A DNA stretch of 64,000 bases, from positions 22,136,599 to 22,200,598 of the forward strand of contig NC_088309.1 in the NCBI RefSeq assembly GCF_910592395.1, given 5' to 3'. The position numbers were made by a program, and so were the translations under genes. Shown piece by piece: positions 1-11,959 of this stretch. The notes beneath the pieces are model-generated. The model saw only the letters and a list, made by a program, of their open reading frames with translations, had not been told where the DNA came from and did not search any database. Within the stretch, counting starts at the first letter, position 1. The number at the start of each line of letters is the position of its first letter. This stretch comes from Lineus longissimus. Taxonomy: Eukaryota; Nemertea; Pilidiophora; Heteronemertea; Lineidae.

Positions 1-385
1 ATTTTCGGTCCGCTAGCTTTTTCAGTTTGACAAGTACAACTTAAGTATGGCACATTACTCTAATGTAAACAAAACCTGCCAAAACAAGCTTTATGGTGGA
101 ACTATTGTACAGTGAGATAATCCTTATATCTTATAAATGTGCACGCCAAATAACAGGTCGAATAAGTCCTGGAGTTGGCACGAAATGGTCTCCTTTGGAT
201 ATATAATCTGTGGCAAACGATTGTGAAAACCGCAATTGTCTGTTTTTTCTCTCGATTATGAATTCCGTGAGGATTTGTGATTTTATAGGTAATGGAAAAT
301 GATACGGATTTGCGAAAAACTGAATTAATGGTGGCAAACCCATTTAAGAATACACTTGAACCTTTTGCTCCATCCTCTTTTGCAG
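1..385. other. Probable intron upstream of the GAR exon
   Basis: No coding exon was recognised. The upstream half of the GAR domain and the CH domain expected from the family are not present, so these bases are most likely intron of the GAS2-like gene, ending in the acceptor TTTTGCAG at 378-385. Confidence 0.5.
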
Positions 386-3300
386 ATTCTCCGCAACCAT
401 GTTATGGTCCGTGTCGGTGGTGGCTGGGATACATTCGGAAACTACCTCAACAAACACGATCCTTGCAGGGAATGTAAAAATCAACGAATCGTAGGTAAGA
501 ATCATTCTGAAGGGAAGGAAATTCGATGAGACAAGCACCGAATTCTTCATACCTTTAGCTTAATTATCAACTGTCCTAAAACAATCGAAAAGGTATTTCT
601 TAATGGCCGTACGAACTGCTTTGGCGGGTAAACATAAAGAAGCCCACCCATTTTGATAGAGAATGTTGAGTTATCACTAGCTGACGCATGGCTGAGAGAG
701 ATTTTGATATTATGGCCGATGGGAATGTTCGATAGATACTGGTACATGAACCTTACGAATCTAGCTAGCATGCATCCTGCCTTTATCACCTAAGCTGGCA
801 GCTATGAGAATCGAATAGTATTTGAAAAAGCTGGCAGTTAAGAGTTCACCTATAACCGCTTGGGTAAAGCAGTGAAAGTCACATTTCGATGTTATTTTGA
901 GCCCGGAGCTTGAGCAGTTTTAGAGAATATAAATTGATACCTCACTGTCGCTGTTGGTTGTCTCACCAGACACCGCGAGGGTGCAGCGGTCGATTCACCC
1001 CAAAACCCCTAGCTAAATGTGGTATCCTAATTGAAGCTCAGTTCTCAACTTAATATCTCTCGAGTGATTGATGACGCAAACAACTGACACTGCAAGACTA
1101 TTGATTATGCATGTGAGATCGAATGTATTTTAAGATAAATCAATGTTCGATAATACACACGCTCCTTTAACTCCAAAGCGATCAGTTGACGCACTGGTTT
1201 AGTTTTTTCAATTTCGAATCCACGCTCTAAATGTCATGCTGTATAATTGCTTCAGCAAGATATTTGATTTTGACTCAGCATTCATGAAAACTGTAGGTGT
1301 TTTGTGAGCGTTGAAATAACCTAATAGGTGAATTGGATTTAATCAATTCATTCCCTTTTATTGCATTTTGATGATAAACTTTGGATTAAGAAACTACCTA
1401 TAAATCACACGTCTGATAAAATTAATACACTTATGATATTCGGGATCTAAAATATTTGTCTATTATCGCCACACTTGTTGACTCAGTGAGGTATTTAAAC
1501 ATGACCATTCAAAGGTTCATGGCAAGCACACAATATCATACTGTACGGTAGGCTTACAATAACATACGTTCCTCTGGTCTATTCTTTGATTTCATACAGC
1601 TTATACATTCTTTAAATCCCGCTATAATTTTTACACGTGATACCAAGTACCAAGTATGTATAAAGACGTGATACGTATGGTGATATATTTGGACAAATAT
1701 CTCTCGAATTTGTATTCAGTGATTCATTTTGATCTTACATGTAGATCACTGTTATGACCAGTGGGGAACTTGGCGCATAATATATCATGTATTCGGTTCC
1801 CAGACGAGAAAACAATATGACGATTATTTGCCAACTTTGTCGAATTCCCATTATTTTCTTATGCAGTACGTTCTTAAAACAAATTCAATTTTCTTATATC
1901 TTCAGGTAAATCCAATACAACAACAGCTACTCCCCCTCAGTTTTCCAACAAAAGAAGAGGAAGCGCTCCGCCACAGTCTCTCAGCGTATTCAAGCCCAAG
2001 GAATCGCCAAGGTAAAAATAAATCAAAATATTTACGGAATATCATCTACTAGCATTGTACCCGTGGCGCAGGCAGGTTCAAATGGGCTATACCTTGAATA
2101 GATTGAATTGCAATGAAAATATAATGCAATATCAAAGGAGCAATATCGAATAGACAAATTAAACCAACCATTTGTCCACAGACTCGGACCCTGTGGCGTG
2201 CTGTATGCGTGCATATAAAAGTAAATCAATTGGTCCGAATGAGATGATGAGGCAATGTGAATATACCTCGTTCCTTAGTCAGCAATATGCCCCTTTTTAT
2301 ACGGAGATGAAGGAGAACCCAGATAGGCCTTCACATGTCGGCCTCCAAATGGCTCGGACCAATTGCACTATCACTACTAAAACTTTAAAATGCGTGCTCC
2401 TCCTACATGTAGCATGATCTCGGGCAAGGCACTTAGTCGACAGGCAAGCTAGAAGTTCAGCACCGTGAGCAGCTCCTTGATAAGGCCATGCCAAGTTCAG
2501 AGTGCCTCTTCAGATACATCAAGTTTTGAAAGCTGTGGTGAGCACATTAACATACCATTGTAACCTTTAATTTGAAAATCCCTTCATAATCAAGGGCTAG
2601 CTCTGGCTAATACAGTACCAATATACGATAGACCATCAATTTGACCCCAGCTCCTTACTGCGGGAAAACCCAAGTCCAGCAACCAAAAGTATCAAAATAC
2701 ATTTTTGTTTACATTTGAACTGCACACATGCGTTTGTTTACAATTTCTTTCCCGCGAAATCTCGAAGATCAGGTGACCTACAATCGTGGATTGAAAATAA
2801 CATTAACCTTGGTTCAGCAGGTCAACACGTGTACAGGCTGTTCCAATCATCCCCCTACAGCCGGCCGTTCAACAGGTAGTGTTAGTCACCCCACAGGGAG
2901 TGCAGGTGATTCATTAATCCCCTGCATAACTGAACAGCAATGGCTTGGCTTCCGTGAGTGATAAGGAGAATTGACCGTGTCCGATTAAAAATCCCTCATT
3001 ACTGCTCCGCTGAAGTAAATTTCCGAAAATAAACATGACGTTGCATCAGGATAACATATCACCTGCAAACGTGCAAAATTTCGAGACGAAACACGACCCC
3101 CAAATGGCACTTTAGCGAGCCGCCTTATAGTATTATGATATAGATGTAGAGTTACATCACGACAGTGAACCATCAGCAGTGCATTGCTGGTACCATGAAT
3201 GAGAAGAGAGCTGACTAATGTACACTACATCAGCAGTGCATTGCTGGTACCATGAATGAGAAGAGAGCTGACTAATGTACACTACATCAGCAGTGCATTG

Positions 3301-6300
3301 CTGGTACCATGAATGAGAAGAGAGCTGACTAATGTACACTACATCAGCAGTGCATTGCTGGTACCATGAATGAGAAGAGAGCTGACTAATGTACACTACA
3401 TGTGTAGTTCAAGATTTTCGCTAACGCTTCGTAAGCCCCAAAATAGTGTGCAATTTTATGTTGATATCACCCCTCATCATTGTGATATCTGCAGTTTGCT
3501 CATGGCGGACATCAGCAATTACATGTACTCATGCAGGGAAATTAAGACGAACTGAAAATAAAAAGTAGTAATCATACAGAAATAGAATGCGCAACAGATA
3601 ATTTATCCTAGTATAACAAGCGGCTTCGGTTACCATGGATACTCTTATCAATAATTCTCTCTGTAGCATATTCCGCCATGTTTATTTTACCCGACAACTT
3701 CGGTGGTACTGCGTATGGTATCTTATCTGTCAGTGGCAGGCGCTAGCTTGATCTCTCAATCAAAATAATGTAAATTATCTTCGGGACAATCCCGTAAGTG
3801 ACGTGGCGTCTGGTGTTAGTGTATGTGCTTATGCGAGAGAACCGTCTGTTGCCATAGTTGCTACATGTTGTCTTGTCTGGCCCGGGATCCAGCTTGTTGC
3901 TACATGTTGTCACGTCTGAGGATCCAAACCTCGTGTAACTAGAGGTTTTCAATACACTCAGCCTCTCGATATCTTACACTCTTTGTCTTGTATTTACGCA
4001 AAGTGTACTTGATATATTCAGCTGGAAATCTGAAATGTTGTTTTCCGTTTCTCTCTTCAGAAACCCGGAGGTCTCTTCCACTCGCCTCAGGAAGCTGAGT
4101 CAAAGTTCCGAAGATATCCTTTCTGATGATTCGGAATCATCAACACCTAGAAGCAGATCTGGAACACTAAAACGTGAAAACAGCATTGACGGTTTTAAAT
4201 CTCCACGACGAACGTCATCTTTTAGGAAACCGACCAGTTCTAAATCTTCAGATCAAATCTGCAACGGTCGTGTTACGCCGACGCCGTCCTTGGGTATTCC
4301 GCATAGATCAAGTCGAGAATCATCTGTGCCAACAGGTCCCGCCGCAAGAAGGCGCCTGTCTATGGACACTGTCGCTAAATCTACGCCATCTTCTGTAAGT
4401 GCAGACTCCTCTCCTGCTATGACTAGGAAACAAAGGTCTGGGTCAACAACGGAATTAAGTGAAAATTATAGTAATTTGCAAAGTAAGACTGATCAGCTTC
4501 AGAGTAGGCTTCGTGAGTTAGATCGTAAAGACACACGGGAACGCCGTGCTAATACACCAACGACTTCGAAATCATTAGAATTCTCCAGGTATCAACCAAG
4601 GAGTACTACGCCTGGTCCTGAGACTCCTAGACAACGCAAAATCAGTGGCGGAGACATGTCCACGCGAATGCAGAGACGTCCCACTACCCCATCAAGGGAG
4701 ATGTTCCACAGAGAACGATCAGTTACTCCTGGGCCAGAGGCTGTACCGGAGTCGAGGATTGCGAAGAGGTCTACCACACCAGGGCCAGAATCCAGACGCT
4801 CCACCACTCCAGGGCCAGAGGGCAGGAGGTGTACCACTCCAGGGCCTGAGAGCAGGAGATGTACCACTCCAGGGCCTGAGAGTAGGCGATGCACAACTCC
4901 AGGTCCAGAAAGTCGTCATACAAAAATTGAACGCAGACCAACAACACCTCAACCTCAGCGCCGTAAGATCTCAGAACCTTCCACGAATAATCGTGCTGCA
5001 TTATCACAGCCTGGCACACCTGTGACACAACGCCGAGCTCAACCCATGACCTCACAGGACAAAAATAAGTTATCGCGATCAGGCTCATTCAGAACTGGTA
5101 AAGAGTTACGCAGTAATAGTATTACCAATGGTATATCGCGGGGATCAAGCAGGCGAGGTGAGACCCCTGAATCCCAGTCTTCAGATATTCGGCATCGGAC
5201 TGGTAGTTTGAACAATATTGATTGTGGTAAGTTAAGTGTAAATTATGATGAAATCGAGGATATCGGAGGTAATGAACAGTTGTATTTGGAAATGGAGAAA
5301 CTTTTCGTGGAATACAAGGAGTCAGAGCAGGCGAAGTCTGCCATTGAGGATGAACTTGATCGAAGAATCCGTGACAAGATTAAACCAGACGTTGAGAAAT
5401 ATAAAGAAAAACAGGCCCAACGAGAGAAAGATTGTGAAAGAAAGAGAGATCGGACGAACTCTTTAAATCAGTCTTTGCCTGTTGGAAGCCTGAGATCTGA
5501 ACATCGAAGGGCTTCAACAAATTCTGTGACAAATAATACTGAGGTGCCAAAAAACGGACTGCGCTCCTCTTCAGTAGTAAACTCCCAGTGCCAAATCTCA
5601 AATTCTAAACTTTCTAAAACGGCTTCTAAACCTTTAGAACCGCGGCAAAAAGCACCAACAGGGAATAATCCTAGCACTGCAGTTGTGCCACCATTCTCTT
5701 ACAGTGAAACTAGTAAGAAAGAGAATGAGAGCAGTGAGGATAACTTAAAGCAACAACCTACTGAAGAGGAGCATGATCCTGAAACTCGAATGATAAAGAC
5801 TCGTAATGATATTGAAAAGGAACTTGAACAGAGGATTCGGGCAAAAATCCAGGAGAGTCGAAGGACTCCAGAACGAGAGGGTCGATCGAAAACGCCTGGT
5901 AAACCGTCAGAAAGAGGACGAACGCCGGATCGTGGCCGTCCTCCTGACAAGGGTAAGACTCCTGAACGTGGAAGAACACCAGTAAGAGGCGTGACCCCAG
6001 AAAGAGGTAGGACAACCGATAGGGTTAATGCCAGCACTCCACAGAGGGGCCAGACACCAGACAGGGTCAAGGCCTCAGAGCGTGGCAGGACACATGAGAA
6101 AAGTGTGGCTAGTGAGCGCGGCAGAACTCCTGATCGATCTAGTGCATCACAGCGTGGGAGAACACAAGACAGAGGTCCAGGCACGGAGCAGAGCAGGCCA
6201 CCAAGCAGGGGCGTAACACCAGACAGAACGACCAGATCAAAAACCCCTGACCCTGCTCCAGCAAGGTGCAGGACACCAGACCCTGTCATCACACGATCAA

Positions 6301-6911
6301 AAACTCCTGATCCGATAGCACGACAACGGCGATGCCAGACCCCGGATCCATTCACTCGATCTCGTAAAACAGACACTGAAAGATCTCGTCCACAAGTGCG
6401 ATCAAGGACACCCGATCCGTCGTCCGCCCGCAAGTGGTTGAACAGCACCGGTAGCGTAGATTCCAGTGACCGACAGTCCTCTGGCACGGACTCTAATGTA
6501 AATCTCTACGCTTCTATTGATAGTTTGGCAAATTTTAGTGACTCTTTGGACCCTTTCCGATACGGGAGCATGGAAAACATTGCAAAGCCAAGGAAAGACG
6601 ATAGGGACGGTATGCCTACAAAGATACCTGGCCCAATGACAATGCATAAGTCGGCCACGTGTAGCGACTTCAGCCGGAGCGGATCTCAGATCAGTTTAGA
6701 CTCATTTGAGGATGATGAGGTCGGTTCCATCACAAAGAACGCTGAGTATTTCCGGAAGCATCGACCTTCAGCCCCTGATGTGTTGAAATTAAGGATGCAG
6801 TCCCCGTTAATCACCGCTCGGTCAACAATAGTCAACAAGAAATTGCCGTCACCAACTAAAGAGAAGAAATCGGATGGCATCAAGGCTATGACGGCTATTC
6901 ATTTTGTGTGA
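386..6911 (+). CDS. GAS2L: GAS2-like protein (actin-microtubule linker), 3' part of gene
   Basis: Three exons were assembled: 386-494, 1906-2011 and 4061-6911 (stop TGA 6909-6911). The donor at 495 (GGTAAG) and acceptors at 1905 and 4060 join in phase (G|GT gives Gly; AG|A gives Arg). The first exon encodes [20 protein letters not shown] followed by NKHDPC, the C-terminal core of the GAR (Gas2-related, microtubule-binding) domain. The calponin-homology domain and the start of GAR lie off the left edge. The last exon encodes 949 aa of basic, Ser/Thr-Pro-rich disordered sequence. It contains TTPGPE repeats (about 4600-4915), a charged helical stretch (about 5260-5460), RGRTPDR-type repeats (about 5880-6240) and a TKIP motif (6618-6629), which fits the SxIP EB1-binding signature of GAS2L proteins. 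The family links actin and microtubule plus ends in the cytoskeleton. Which of the GAS2L1/2/3 subtypes it is cannot be decided here; Drosophila pigs is the single-copy counterpart. Confidence 0.87.
495..1905. other. Intron 1 (in window) of the GAS2-like gene
   Basis: Intron between donor GTAAGA at 495 and acceptor ATCTTCAG ending at 1905. I see no exon, RNA gene or repeat in it. Confidence 0.6.
2012..4060. other. Intron 2 (in window) of the GAS2-like gene
   Basis: Intron from donor GTAAAA at 2012 to acceptor CTCTTCAG ending at 4060. It holds the 57-bp tandem array at 3171-3401. No other exon with compatible phase was seen. An imperfect local duplication of a GTTGCTACATGTTGTC word lies near 3857-3915. 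Confidence 0.6.
3171..3401. repeat. 57-bp tandem array, four copies
   Basis: Copies start at 3171, 3228, 3285 and 3342 with CATCAGCAGTGCATTGCTGG and look identical to one another; a truncated CAT follows at 3399. The period is a multiple of three, so an artefactual repeated reading frame runs through it on the minus strand. It lies in an intron of the GAS2-like gene. The lack of divergence suggests recent expansion or a length-polymorphic minisatellite. Confidence 0.95.
4590..4917 (+). repeat. Coding minisatellite encoding TTPGPE repeats
   Basis: Within the last GAS2-like exon, units of about 30 bp encode variants of R-R-x-T-T-P-G-P-E-S. At least six near-identical copies lie between 4740 and 4917, with looser ones from about 4590. 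Each carries a Thr-Pro site, a minimal target for proline-directed kinases (inference). The copy number is likely to vary between individuals or species. Confidence 0.85.
5875..6245 (+). repeat. Coding repeat encoding RGRTPDR-type units
   Basis: Degenerate tandem hexa- to decapeptides of the form (E/D)RGRTP(D/E)R in the GAS2-like C-terminal tail. They are very basic and again mostly contain Thr-Pro. Such basic Ser/Thr-Pro tails are usual for microtubule-binding proteins. The copies are more diverged than the TTPGPE block. Confidence 0.75.
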
Positions 6912-9537
6912 GGTGTGTGCCAATGTAATTGCAAACTCGAATGATAGCCACGACAGTTCGTTGCTGTTTTCACGAAGCGACCTGAATCAACGAAATCTTT
7001 ATTTGAGATATTACCATATACACATGTACTTGTTTCCTTCTTTTGGTCAGCGTTTCTAAATGTCCGAGATCCTCAATGTCACTGTGTTGACCTTGCACGA
7101 ATAATTCAAGGAAAGGTCTGAACCACTGGCGTCAACATACATGTGATGTGCCTTCAATATGCTTCAGATTCCGTGTTGGCAAGGTTGTTATAATGAATGG
7201 CTTATTGTGAGTTCGTGTTTAGAAAAGATATGGGGGAAGTAATAGATACTTTGGGGCCAATTAAATCGTTTCCAGATCCAGATAACATCATTTTCTAATG
7301 TGCGGACCATCAGCAAACCAATTACATATTATTCAAGTTACGCATTTACTGTATCTTCCAAACGATAGTATTGCTCAGAGTAGGAACATTGTATATGAAC
7401 CATTAGCATTGTTACAAGGAGTGCAGAAAAAGAGCATGTTATGCTAAAACTGGCGAATATAGCTTTAGTAAACGTAAAGTCACTCGTCTTCTGTAATGTC
7501 TATTCCATTAGTGTAAAATCTTCTCACCCTTGAACATCTATACTCCTTCGATGTCATGTGTGCGAGTTGCAACATGCATGTATCAAATAATTTTGCGTAT
7601 AGCCAAAGCTGTGACGGCGAGTGATATGCAGTTTTTCCAGCCGAAGGCCGCGGTTGATTATTTGGAGACGAGAAGGTTTTAGCTAAGGTAATACTGTTGT
7701 GCTAAATCGTGGAGTTCTAAATTCGGTATGCATGTGACACAAAACTGTGAAAAGCTTCAAAATTGAAATGAAATGTCGTTAAAAAACGTTAGGATTATCG
7801 CATTGGATAGGTCGATTCAGTGTAGCGCCCTTATTTCGACCATGTTCCGTTTAATTGATGCATGGGCATTCTCATCTAATTGTCTCATCTGTATTTTTCG
7901 TTGGATTTAGAAACAATAATATGTAATTCATTCACCAGGGAGAGACATCTAGAATCTCATTTCATTTGTGTAAGGTCAGTGGCATACATTTATATTGAGG
8001 CGTGTTCTTGCCTAAAAATCAGCCGACCTTTATTAAATGAAATGTCTAGTAGACCTAAAACCGTACTGAGTTGATACCTGAACAACACTTTTTGGCTGAA
8101 ACGTTTCGTATGTCCTTTCGAACGCCTTGCCTCAAAAACGAAAAAAATCAGAAGAACTTTTGACAGTTTCTGCAAAGCAGGTGGTTTGGTTTGGTTTTGA
8201 ATCGTGTAAATACTAGTTCTGCATTCTGGTACCGAGTCTTGGGTCGAGCCACAACCTTAGGAAGTTGCTAGATATACTAGTTTTGTATATATGCTTTGGT
8301 TGAGTAGTTGGTAGAGTTGTGCCGAGTGTTCCGTCATCATAAGCATTTCCCATGGTCCGTTTGTGATCACGTGATCCTGACGTCATGAAAATTCATTACC
8401 TCATCCAGTGTTGTAGATGTTAAGATTTCATGTCCAACGCCAGTTCCGTTCTGGGACTTAGCTTTTGTTCAGACTTCTTTTTGCGCGGCCACACAATGCC
8501 TCAGTAGTTCATCCAACCGGTAATCTTGTCGAATACGATGATCAGCATTCCTTTCGCTGATATGTGTTGTTTAAAGATGGTTTCACAAAAGAACTCGAAA
8601 GTCTCATTCATTGATAACCATGAAGGTAGACCCAAATTATACATCAGAACACAGGCATGTACATTAAGTTACTCGCGCAATGCGATGAGGCATAACAATC
8701 ATTTGATTGGCTGTGATATAATTTAAAAATCATTATTATGAATAATAAAGCATTTCGATGTATGGAATTCGGCTTTCTTGCGTTTATCATTTCACAAACA
8801 CTCGGAGTGTCGCCTGCAAATATCTTCAGGGTGAACAACACCGGCTGACTATGACCACGCCACTACGTAGCATACTGAACTTCCAGCGGCGGTATTGCCT
8901 CCGCCCATGTTGGACGCGCGTTGTCCGCAGCAAACCTGCAGCGCGGCCGGAGATGGTGAGGAAGCGAACTACGTACACGAATAAATAATGGAAATGTTTT
9001 TAATGAACAAAGTTTTATTAGATTAGTAAGCGACGACACACGCACCAAGTGAATATAAAGATAATTGAAATGCTGGCTTTATATGCAATGGCAGCTGATT
9101 ACAAATCAATAGAATGCATGAGATATAGACGATGCAACAAAATGCTTCAGTGAATTTGCCAGGCCAATTCTACTCGTATCGGATACTGCCAAGGCTGTCG
9201 GAGGGGCGACGTAAAAAGGCAACTTCAAGTTTCCCATTGCGATGAAAGTGTAGCCCTAAGAAGTAGAATCGAGCGATTTACCGGCAAGAAGCTTCCTGGT
9301 TCTCCAGGTGCTGAACATGAGTGAAGAACAAACGGGAAAGACGTGTCGAAACCTGTCGTTGACGCTGGTACGATGCCATAGAATAGGACAGAAATTCGTG
9401 TACAGCCCATCATGGCACAAATTGTTTTCAATATACTCCGCCATTTATATTTTAAATGTGACGAAGGAGTAAAGGAAAGCCCGATCGATCTCAGGATGTG
9501 TACAGCCATGATAATCCCTTACGGAGTTGCAGCCGAA
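6912..9537. other. 3' UTR of GAS2-like gene and intergenic DNA
   Basis: No convincing coding exon, RNA gene or mobile element was seen. The first canonical plus-strand AATAAA I note is at 8744-8749, so the 3' UTR could be long or could use a variant signal such as ATTAAA near 7259. On the minus strand AATAAA (9019-9014) lies about 520 bp beyond the stop of the first FABP gene. Confidence 0.4.
9014..9019 (-). terminator. Candidate polyadenylation signal for FABP gene A
   Basis: AATAAA on the minus strand, about 520 bp downstream of the FABP A stop codon. It is the nearest canonical signal I found; there is no transcript evidence. Confidence 0.35.
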
Positions 9538-11959
9538 TCATTCACATTTCTTGAAGTATCTTCGGCAAACGATTTCAGGGTCACTGTGGACAACGACAGT
9601 CTGCAATACAAAGTGACTCATGTTTATTTAATCAAGAAAGGATATCACCGATCGTCAAATGCATCTCGCTCATGCTTGAGAACAAGCAACTGTTTTGTTG
9701 GGACAGAACAACCTATTAACCGCCTTTTAAAAGACACCCCGAATGACTTGCTATGGAATTCAGAATACATCTTATATTTGTGAGAGAACCACATACTGTC
9801 TTTCGGGATATTCTAAACTAGCTTGTAAGCTTGTCGGAGAATAACATGCTGTATTTTGGTGCAGCCGGAATAGCTCCTGCTTCGAGCTGGTCCTTGTTAG
9901 AAGACAACCTACTGACGGGGGTCCTTTGGGAGAAAGAACAACGTACTGTCATTTGGGACACGCTGAATAACTAGCTCGTCATCCAGTAGATCTGGTCCTT
10001 GTTGGCGGACAACCCACTGTATTTTAAGACACCCTGAATAGCTGCCACTTCATCCAGCACATTTGCGGAACCTACTCTTTTATTGGGACTCTTCTTCTAG
10101 AATGTCTCATCCTTGTATGAGAACAATTTACTGTCTTCGGTAATGGGGACAGAACAACCTTATGTCTTTTAGGGCACTCTGAATTGCTAATGCTGGTATT
10201 CAGGGTGTCCGGAAAGACAGTAGGTTGTTCTCTAGCAAGAATTAGATGTAGTGGATGAAGTCGTAGATATTCCAAAAGGCAGCATTTCTAACAAAGATGA
10301 TATGTACCGCCCGGTTGAAGTGCTAGCTACGCAGGGTATCTCAAAGGTCAGCAGCTTGTTCTTTATCAAAGGTGAGCCGGTCGGATGAAATGGTAGCTAT
10401 TCAGGGTGTCTCAAAAGACAGCAGTTGTTCTCTAACAAGAATTAGATGGACTGGGTGAAGAGGTAGCCTTTCAGGGCACAACCTATCCCCGGAACCCATC
10501 TTAGACTCGAATCCAATTGAGTGCCGATAATGAGAAATTCGACAAGTCTCTTGATCTTTCAACTACTATCACAAGCAAAATGTAAATTCGTTACCGTTAA
10601 CAATTCCCCATCAACAATTTCCCTCGTATACGTCTGCTTTGGAAGCGTTGATGACGCGTCGACAGGTTCACAGTCCATTATGATCTTGCCTTCTTCCCAC
10701 CTTCCCACACACTGCAAAGCAGAACGTCAAGTGCATAGTTAGGCTTGTGGTCGTCCATCCTATATTGAAGATGAAGTCCTTAACATTTACCGAGGCGGTA
10801 CCGAAAAATGAATTTTCTTTGTCAATCATCACGGACATCAACCGTGGTTGTATACACTGTCATTGCAATAATTACCGAGTGTATGATGGTTTATGTGGTT
10901 ATTGGGTTCCGATGTGAACGGAATGGTAGTACACAAGTCCCTTTGGTTTAAAAAATTGTTTTTTGAACTTAGCGACTTGCATGAGGACAGACAAGCATGT
11001 TTGTCCAATTGGAATGGGAAGGGGTACATGATGTACATGTACCTTTATTTTTGTTCCGTCAATAGCTTTACTTTCATACTCATTCCCATGCGTATATATT
11101 ATCTCTGTCTTCGTGAACACGATGGCATGAACGTCTAATGTGAACTTATCCCCTTCTATCTTGATATCACACGTGGGTTTAGACGTGGCTGCAACTTTAC
11201 GAGCAACATAATTCATACCTGAAAGTTAATGAAACAGTGCAGGCAACAGTACAGTAGATAAGAAGTGAATGGACTGAAAATGAGGTTGTTGAGCAAGGGG
11301 TCTTCTGTGAATGAGGCTGCTGAGCAAGAATCACCCGCGAATAAAGGTTACTGAGCAAGAATCGCCCGCGAATAAGGTTGCTGAGCAAGGAATCGTCCGC
11401 GAATAAAGGTTGTTGTAGAAGAAATCGCCCTCGAATGAGGTTGTTGAGCAAAGAATTGTCCGCGAATGAGGCTGTTGTGTGAATGAGGTTGTTGATAGAT
11501 CCGGTAAAACTCATTGCTTCCTAACCGTGCACCTTGTTGACATTATGCATTTTGATAAACTGTCAACGAAGGCTTATGAAACAATTAACTGCTCGATATC
11601 AATATTCACACAAGTAGAATGCAGTTTGAATGTTATAATCACAGAACAATCAATTTATTGGGAAACGCATCACAATTGACGATAATTGGTCTTTTTCCCA
11701 GACAAGGCCTGGTTGACTTTCAAAATTAAATGGGCGTTTAGAGTGGCTTGTCCTTCCACGCTAGATATATAAGCATGTACTTTTCAGTGTTTAGGCTATG
11801 CCATAAGCTTCAATTATGCCAAAGCAGAGTCAATAGACGCAAAAATACGAATGATTCGATTGATGGTGGCGAGTACTTACCAACTGCCTCAGTAAATTCC
11901 TCAAAGCATTCACTTCTGTCAAGTTTCCATTTTCCAACGAGATCCTCGGGTTTCGACAT
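9538..11959 (-). CDS. Fatty acid-binding protein (intracellular lipid-binding protein), gene A
   Basis: Four exons on the minus strand: 11959-11881, 11218-11043, 10711-10595 and 9600-9538 (stop TGA). Intron phases are 1, 0 and 0, and the model gives 144 aa. The start MSKPEDLVGKWKLDRSECF is the FABP N-terminal signature (G-x-W-K/x-L). Exon 2 encodes GMNYVARKVAATSKPT and KTEIIYTHGNEYE; exon 3 CVGRWEEGK and YTREIVDGELLT; exon 4 DPEIVCRRYFKK. This is the classical four-exon FABP layout and nearly the classical length (about 130-140 aa). FABPs are cytosolic ten-strand beta-barrels carrying fatty acids or related ligands. At the carboxylate-binding R-x-Y of the last strand this protein has R-Y-F. 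Exon 3 is 117 nt, longer than the usual 102. A tandem paralogue lies upstream on the same strand. The ligand and subtype cannot be stated. Confidence 0.88.
9690..10480. repeat. Back-to-back (dyad) array of about 75-bp units in FABP A intron 3
   Basis: Degenerate copies of a unit containing GAACAACCTACTGTCTTTT, then GGGACACCCTGAATAGCT, then CACTTCATCCAG run forward from about 9690 to 10190. The same unit then runs in reverse complement (TCAGGGTGTCC, AAAGACAGTAGGTTGTTC) to about 10480. There are about five forward and four reversed units at moderate divergence, forming a large imperfect palindrome in intron 3 of FABP gene A. Confidence 0.75.
11276..11500. repeat. About 35-bp minisatellite in FABP A intron 1
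   Basis: Six to seven degenerate copies of a unit like AATGAGGTTGTTGAGCAAG plus an AATCGCCCGCG segment, located between FABP A exons 1 and 2. Unit length varies by one or two bases, so it is not coding. Confidence 0.8.

Noticed and set aside
3157-3396. 79-aa minus-strand ORF made of a repeated 19-residue unit
   Set aside because: Produced by the 57-bp intronic minisatellite, whose period is a multiple of three.
3857-3925. Duplicated GTTGCTACATGTTGTC words
   Set aside because: Only two imperfect copies; too short to call an element.
4592-5088. Minus- and plus-strand ORFs of 77-126 aa in other frames of the GAS2-like exon
   Set aside because: Repeat-driven shadows of the TTPGPE array; the in-phase splicing and GAR domain support the other frame.
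5699-6487. 262-aa minus-strand ORF with repeated SGV motifs
   Set aside because: It is the antisense shadow of the RGRTPDR coding repeats in the GAS2-like exon. Low-complexity repeats leave several frames open.
9412-9783. 123-aa plus-strand ORF
   Set aside because: Antisense to the last exon of FABP gene A, which is supported by splice phase and family sequence.
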